Shown piece by piece: positions 35,192 through 39,904 of a DNA stretch of 39,904 nucleotides. The stretch comes from Acidimicrobiaceae bacterium. GTDB taxonomy: Bacteria; Actinomycetota; Acidimicrobiia; Acidimicrobiales; Aldehydirespiratoraceae. The notes beneath the pieces were generated by a model. That model did not search any database, was not told where the DNA came from, and saw only the letters and a list, made by a program, of their open reading frames with translations. Both the position numbers and the translations under genes were made by a program. The first letter of the stretch is position 1. Each line of letters opens with the position of its first letter. The stretch is from NCBI GenBank assembly GCA_009835735.1, contig VXWX01000129.1, forward strand, positions 1-39,904, read 5' to 3'.

Positions 35192-35199
<8 letters not shown>
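33913..35199 (-). CDS. kynU: kynureninase
   Basis: A 428-residue PLP enzyme that cleaves kynurenine to anthranilate and alanine. Family features are the N-terminal IYLVGNSLGAVPRAA, EVVAMNSLTVNLHLLMVSFYDP, the cofactor aspartate in GFDLAHAAGN, Lys244 in CSYKYLNGGPGG, and the C-terminal WRYPDVIRVAPVPLYNSFTDI. The start is taken as GTG 35199, overlapping the livF stop by 8 nt; longer frames start at TTG 35241. Position at the end of a Liv-type transporter operon suggests that the imported compound is kynurenine, tryptophan or a relative. No tryptophan dioxygenase or formamidase gene is in view. Confidence 0.92.
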
Positions 35200-35901
<702 letters not shown>

Positions 35902-35902
<1 letters not shown>

Positions 35903-36651
35903 CAACTCTCCACGTCGTCGCGCAGGTACAGGCGGTGAACGTCAGGATCGGCGCGGATCTGGTCGGGATCGCCCGAGGCGATGAGCGAGCCCTGGTGCAG
36001 CACCGATATGCGGTCGGCGACGGAGAATACGACGTCCATGTCGTGTTCCACCAGCAGCACCGCGACGGCCTCGGCCAGGCTCCGGACCAGCTCGGCCAGC
36101 CGGCTCGCCTCGTCGGGGGCCATGCCCGCCATGGGCTCGTCCAGCAGGAGCACCTGCGGGTCGGAGGCCATGGCCATGGCGATCTCCAACTGGCGGGTCT
36201 GGCCGTGGGACAGCCGCTGTGCCGACACGGTGGCCTCCTCCCCCAAACCGACCTGATCGAGAAGCGCCTCCGCCCGCTCGATGCGCTTCGCGTTCCGGGC
36301 CGCCGGGCGGAAGAACCTGAAACTGTGGCGGTCCATCGCCTGCAGCGCGAGCTCGACGTTCTCCCTGGCCGTGAAGTCCCGGAAGACCGAGGAGATCTGA
36401 TAGCTGCGGGCGACGCCCGCGTGGACCCGCTGCGGGAGGCTCAGATCCGTTATGTCGGCACCGTCGAGCCACACCGTGCCGGCGTCGGGACGCAGCTCTC
36501 CCGAGAGCTGGGCCAGCGCCGTGGTCTTGCCCGCTCCGTTGGGGCCGATGAGTGCGTGGATCTCGCCCGACGCCACCGACAGCGCCAGGTCGTCGGTGAC
36601 CACCAGCCCGCCGAAGGCCTTCTGCAGCCCCTGGCACGACAGCTCAGTCAT
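35902..36651 (-). CDS. livG: branched-chain amino acid-type ABC transporter ATPase LivG
   Basis: A 249-residue ABC ATPase partner of LivF. It has Walker A GPNGAGKTT, a Q-loop in ARSYQISSVF, signature LSHGQTRQLEIAMAMAS (His in place of the second Gly of LSGGQ), Walker B VLLLDEPMAGMAP and the H-loop His in LLVEHDMDVVF. Its C-terminus continues into livF with a one-base overlap, and its start overlaps the livM end by 8 nt. It powers import by the LivH/LivM channel from the cytoplasmic face. Confidence 0.92.
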
Positions 36652-37693
36652 GGCTGCGCCTCCCGCCGAGCAGCGTCCCCGTGAGCCCCCGGGGCGCCCC
36701 CAGCACGATGGCGAGAAGGCCGATGCCGACGAAGAACTGCCAGTTGTCAGTGATGTCTATGGACAGCTCCTCCAGCAGGAACAGCGCGCCGGCGCCGATC
36801 ACGCCGCCGATCAGGCTGCCCAGCCCGCCGACGATCACCATGATCAGGAGCTCGCCCGACTCGGTCCACTCCGCGAACGACGGCGACAGGAACTGCGACT
36901 CGGTCACCGCCATGGCGCCGGCCAGCGAGGTAATGGCGGCCGACAGGGCGAATGCGGCCAGCCGGTACCGGTAGGTCTGGTAGCCGAGGGCGGCCATGCG
37001 GGCCATATTGCTGCGGCAGCCCCGCACCACCCGACCGAATGGTGCTCTGACCACTAGGTTCAGGATCACCGTGAAGACCACTAGCACCGCGAAGCACACG
37101 TAGTAGAAGACCATGTCGTCCGACGCGTCGATCGGTCCGATGGCTCGGCGGGCGGCGAACAGGCCGACGCCGTCGTCGCCGCCGTATATCTCGAGCGCGT
37201 TGAACAGGAAGTAGATCATCTGGTTGAACGCCAGGGTCGCCATGATGAAGTAGACGCCCTTGGTACGCAGGCTCAGGCCGCCGATAACCAGCCCCAGCAG
37301 CGCGCCGACCACCGTGGCCAGGGGCCAGGTCACCAGCGCCTGGTCGGTGCCGGGGATCCCCAGGAGCCGGGAGCCGTCCAGGCTGTGGTATGTAAGCGCG
37401 CCCGCGGTGTACGCGCCCGCGCCGAGGAACGTGGCGTGGCCCAGGCTGACCATTCCCCCGTAGCCCATGACGAAGTCGAGGCTCATCGCGGCCAGCCCGA
37501 AGATGACCACCCGGGTGAGCACCGTCACCAGGTAGCCCCGACCGCTGGCCTCCACCCACAGCGGCGCCACCGACAGCAGCGCCAGGAACACCACGGTCAG
37601 CGCGACGTGCCACCGGGAGGGCCCCCGCGCCCAGAGCCCGAAGCGGAGGCCGGTCCGCCTGGGGCTCGCCGGCGCCGTCTGGGGGTCACTCAT
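36644..37693 (-). CDS. livM: branched-chain amino acid-type ABC transporter permease LivM
   Basis: A 349-residue inner-membrane permease with about nine or ten hydrophobic segments. The conserved GYGGMVSLGHATFLGAGAY and the C-terminal VGGLGSLIGGVIGAGALFLLEE regions are diagnostic for LivM. The first 30 residues are a cytoplasmic, Pro/Arg-rich tail. The start ATG 37693 overlaps the livH stop by 8 nt. It forms the channel with LivH. Confidence 0.93.
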   Translation of the reverse strand: MSDPQTAPASPRRTGLRFGLWARGPSRWHVALTVVFLALLSVAPLWVEASGRGYLVTVLTRVVIFGLAAMSLDFVMGYGGMVSLGHATFLGAGAYTAGALTYHSLDGSRLLGIPGTDQALVTWPLATVVGALLGLVIGGLSLRTKGVYFIMATLAFNQMIYFLFNALEIYGGDDGVGLFAARRAIGPIDASDDMVFYYVCFAVLVVFTVILNLVVRAPFGRVVRGCRSNMARMAALGYQTYRYRLAAFALSAAITSLAGAMAVTESQFLSPSFAEWTESGELLIMVIVGGLGSLIGGVIGAGALFLLEELSIDITDNWQFFVGIGLLAIVLGAPRGLTGTLLGGRRSHD

Positions 37694-38603
37694 CGGCCAG
37701 GCCGAACAGGCCGTTGGGCTTGACTACCAGCACGACGACCATCACCAGGTAGATGCTGGCCGACGCCACCGAGGCTCCGGCCGTGGCCGCGGTGCTCGGG
37801 TCGACGAATTGCCCGAAGAGGTCGGGCAGGTACGTGCGGGCCCAGGTGTCGGCCAGGCCCAGCATGAGTGAGCCGTACAGGGCCCCTTTGAGCGAGCCGA
37901 TGCCGCCGACCACGATCACGACGAAGCTCAGGATCAGGAAGTGGTCGCCGATGCCCGACTCCACCGACAGGAACGGCGCGGCCACAACGCCGGCCAGTCC
38001 CGCCAGACCCGCCCCTACGGCGAACACCAGGGTGTAGAGCAGCCGGACGTTCACTCCGAACGCGCCCAGCAGTTCCCGGTGCGTCCGGCCAGCCCGGATC
38101 CACATGCCGACCCGGGTGCGCTCCACCAGCAGGTGCAGGAAGACGATGACCGCGATCCCGACCGCGGTGATGGCCAGACGGTAGGCCGGGTAGGGAAGGC
38201 CGGGCAGCACCGGCACCGTCCGATCCAGGAACGCGGGGGCCGAGACGCTCCTCGGCGTCAGGCCCCAGATCATCTGCACGGCCTGGTTGGCGATCAGCAC
38301 CAGCGCGAAGGTGGCTAGGACTTGGTAGAGGTGATCGCGGTGGTACAGGCGCCTGATCAGGCCCAATTCCACGATCAGGCCGGCAACCGCCGCCCCGGCT
38401 ATGCCGGCCAGGAGGGCCAGCAGGTAGTTGCCGGTGCGGCCCCCCACGTCCGCGGCCACGAACGCCCCGACCATGAACAACGAGCCATGGGCCAGGTTGA
38501 TGATGTTCATGATCCCGAATATCAGCGTGAGCCCCGCTGAGACCATCAACAAGGTGAAGCCCAGCTGCAGCCCGTTCAGGGTCTGCTCAATGAACAGGTT
38601 CAT
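37686..38603 (-). CDS. livH: branched-chain amino acid-type ABC transporter permease LivH
   Basis: A 305-residue permease with about eight transmembrane segments. It carries INLAHGSLFMVGAF near the N-terminus and VVVGGIGSLKGALYGSLMLG near the C-terminus, both standard for LivH. ATG 38603 has only a weak ribosome site. An 88-bp gap with a very strong hairpin separates it from the binding-protein gene upstream, which may set the ratio of binding protein to permease. Confidence 0.93.
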   Translation of the reverse strand: MNLFIEQTLNGLQLGFTLLMVSAGLTLIFGIMNIINLAHGSLFMVGAFVAADVGGRTGNYLLALLAGIAGAAVAGLIVELGLIRRLYHRDHLYQVLATFALVLIANQAVQMIWGLTPRSVSAPAFLDRTVPVLPGLPYPAYRLAITAVGIAVIVFLHLLVERTRVGMWIRAGRTHRELLGAFGVNVRLLYTLVFAVGAGLAGLAGVVAAPFLSVESGIGDHFLILSFVVIVVGGIGSLKGALYGSLMLGLADTWARTYLPDLFGQFVDPSTAATAGASVASASIYLVMVVVLVVKPNGLFGLADE

Positions 38604-38633
38604 GCTGTCGCCGCGCCGCTAGTCGGGAATGGG

Positions 38634-38678
38634 TCGGGCCGGTCCGCGGGAGCGCGAGCACCCGGCGGACCGGCCCGA
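38634..38678 (-). terminator. strong intercistronic hairpin between binding-protein gene and livH
   Basis: TCGGGCCGGTCCGC (38634-38647) is perfectly complementary to 38665-38678, giving a 14-bp GC-rich stem. GGG (38648-38650) and CCC (38661-38663) can extend it inside. It begins 13 nt after the binding-protein stop. Such hairpins act as partial terminators or as 3' stabilisers that raise binding-protein mRNA above permease mRNA. Confidence 0.65.
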
Positions 38679-38691
38679 ACGTAGCCGACGT

Positions 38692-39904
38692 TCAGCCGGT
38701 CAAGGGGCAGTCGGAGGCGTAGGCGTCCTCGTGATCCTCAAGGATGGTGGCGACGATCGTGTTGGTGAGGTCGCCGTGGACCGGATCCCTGATGACCTCG
38801 AGGAGGTACCAGTCCTGGATCGGGTGATTGTTGGTGTTGAACCTGAACTTGCCGCGGACGCTGTCGAAGTCGGCAGCCTTGAGCGCTTCGCGCATGCCGG
38901 CGGTGTCGCTGGCGCTGCCTCCGTTGGCGTCCAGTGCGGAGATCAGCAGCAGCGCGGCGTCGTAGCCCTGGGCTGCGTAGGCCGTCGGGGTGGTGCCGTA
39001 CTTCTCGCGGTACGCCTCGACGAACACCCTGTTGGCCTCATTGTCCATGTCGGGCGCCCAGAACGAGGAGTTGAACAGGCCCAGGGACACGTCCCCGATG
39101 GCGTCCACTATGACCTCGTCGAACGACGACATGGGGCCGAATATCGGGATCTCGAGACCGGACGCGATGTACTGCTGCACGAAGGCGATGCCCATCCCGC
39201 CGGGGTAGAAGAAGTACACCGCTTCGGGGTTCGCCTCCCGGATCTGCGCGATGGCCTGGGCGTAGTCGGTCGCTCCCAGCTCGGTGTAGATCTCCTCGTC
39301 CACTTCGCCGAAGAAGCGCTTGAAGCCGGCCACCAGGTCGTGGCCGGCCTGATAGTTCGGCGCCAGCGCGATCACGCTGTCGTAACCCTGGCTTGCGACG
39401 TACACGCCCATAGCCTCGGACTGGTTGTCGTTCTGCCAGGACGCCACGAAGTAGTTCTCGTGACACTGGGCGCCGGCGAACGGTGACGGCGCTGCGTTGG
39501 GGCTGATGTAGATGGTTCCCGCGTTGACCACCTGCGGCACGACCGCGCCGGCGACGTTCGAGAACACGATCCCGGTCATCACGTCGACTTCGTCCCTGGT
39601 GAGCATGCGGTCGGCTAGCTGCTGGGCGAAAGCCGGATCGCGGCCGTCATCCTCGACAATGAGATCGAGTTCGTAACGGCCGTCGAGCTCGAAGGCCAGT
39701 ATGAAGGCGTCGCGGATTCCCTCGCCGAGGTAGGCCGCCCCGGTTGAGAGGGTGGTGATCATCCCGACCTTGACCTCCCCGCCGACCACCTCGGGCTCCT
39801 CGGCCGGTTCCGGCTCAGGTGCAGCCTCGGGCTCCTCGGCCGGTTCCGGCTCAGGTGCAGCCTCGGGCTCTTCAGCCGGTTCCGGCTCAGGTGCAGCCTC
39901 GGGC
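38692..39904 (-). CDS. branched-chain amino acid-type ABC transporter substrate-binding protein (5' end beyond window)
   Basis: The C-terminal 404 residues of a periplasmic-binding-protein type I (Leu/Ile/Val-binding-like) protein. The ligand-binding part starts VKVGMITTLSTGAAYLGEG and includes VMTGIVFSNVAGAVVPQV, ALAPNYQAGHDLVAGF and YAAQGYDAALLLISAL. In front of it the frame runs through at least three copies of a 12-residue Pro/Glu/Ala linker (PEAAPEPEPAEE) to the window edge, so the signal peptide is not visible. It is the first gene of the liv-kynU cluster; ligand is unknown, with kynurenine or tryptophan suggested by the linked kynureninase gene. Confidence 0.9.
   Translation of the reverse strand, partial: PEAAPEPEPAEEPEAAPEPEPAEEPEAAPEPEPAEEPEVVGGEVKVGMITTLSTGAAYLGEGIRDAFILAFELDGRYELDLIVEDDGRDPAFAQQLADRMLTRDEVDVMTGIVFSNVAGAVVPQVVNAGTIYISPNAAPSPFAGAQCHENYFVASWQNDNQSEAMGVYVASQGYDSVIALAPNYQAGHDLVAGFKRFFGEVDEEIYTELGATDYAQAIAQIREANPEAVYFFYPGGMGIAFVQQYIASGLEIPIFGPMSSFDEVIVDAIGDVSLGLFNSSFWAPDMDNEANRVFVEAYREKYGTTPTAYAAQGYDAALLLISALDANGGSASDTAGMREALKAADFDSVRGKFRFNTNNHPIQDWYLLEVIRDPVHGDLTNTIVATILEDHEDAYASDCPLTG
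39796..39903 (-). repeat. three tandem 36-bp repeats encoding a PEAAPEPEPAEE linker
   Basis: Units at 39796-39831, 39832-39867 and 39868-39903 follow without spacers. The first two are identical; the third differs at two synonymous positions. Each encodes PEAAPEPEPAEE, an acidic, proline-rich and probably extended linker between the membrane anchor and the binding domain. The array may continue beyond the window. Confidence 0.9.

Noticed and set aside
39796..39903. 36-bp direct repeats as a CRISPR array
   Set aside because: The units are contiguous with no spacers, stay in frame and encode a regular PEAAPEPEPAEE linker.

Overview
The window is 39.9 kb of gene-dense, high-GC DNA with about 38 protein genes. 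I recognise no tRNA, rRNA, CRISPR array or insertion sequence. The organism looks like a high-GC actinobacterium, possibly an uncultured Acidimicrobiia-like lineage. The evidence is two F420-type luciferase-family oxidoreductases, a fur-katG pair, many Shine-Dalgarno-less genes whose TANNNT -10 box ends 6-8 nt before the start codon (leaderless mRNAs), and hairpins without U-tracts at transcript ends. The taxonomic placement is an inference; no marker gene is present.

Layout. 1-7.2 kb (mostly minus): a lipoprotein sugar-binding protein with its own promoter and terminator; an operon of F420-type oxidoreductase, two-domain sulfurtransferase and aldehyde dehydrogenase; a divergent AhpD-like protein; then a second F420-type oxidoreductase coupled to a CDP-alcohol phosphatidyltransferase. 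7.2-12.5 kb: HIT protein, SRAP/YedK-type DNA-protein crosslink protein, nitronate monooxygenase, selenophosphate synthetase (selD) read through an in-frame UGA, class II aldolase and an MFS transporter. 12.6-21.7 kb: a catabolic block with five dehydrogenases or oxidoreductases of SDR and acyl-CoA dehydrogenase type, an amidohydrolase, a GcvT/LigM-like methyltransferase divergent from a Rieske oxygenase, and a dienelactone-hydrolase-like enzyme. 21.7-26.3 kb: Fur-family regulator and katG, then an SDR and a D-erythronate dehydrogenase (denD-like). 26.3-30.9 kb: two tiny overlapping genes, a dimethylglycine-dehydrogenase-like flavoprotein and an MttB-family methyltransferase, bounded on the right by a broken second copy of the denD 3' end. 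31-33.9 kb: an in-frame HAD phosphatase/cold-shock ORF and an IlvD/Edd sugar-acid dehydratase. 33.9-39.9 kb: a five-gene branched-chain-amino-acid-type ABC transporter set with kynureninase translationally linked at its 3' end. The binding-protein gene runs off the right edge.

How the genes fit together. The contents point to a heterotroph that scavenges small organics: sugars and sugar acids (binding protein, DenD, sugar-acid dehydratase, class II aldolase), methylated amines or methyl ethers (MttB plus DMGDH-like; GcvT-like plus Rieske) and tryptophan/kynurenine (Liv transporter plus KynU). C1 units released by the demethylating enzymes would go to tetrahydrofolate. The most notable item is selD. 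The catalytic Cys position of selenophosphate synthetase is UGA, followed by a compact hairpin, so the enzyme that makes selenophosphate is probably itself a selenoprotein. Ordinary gene calling would truncate it.
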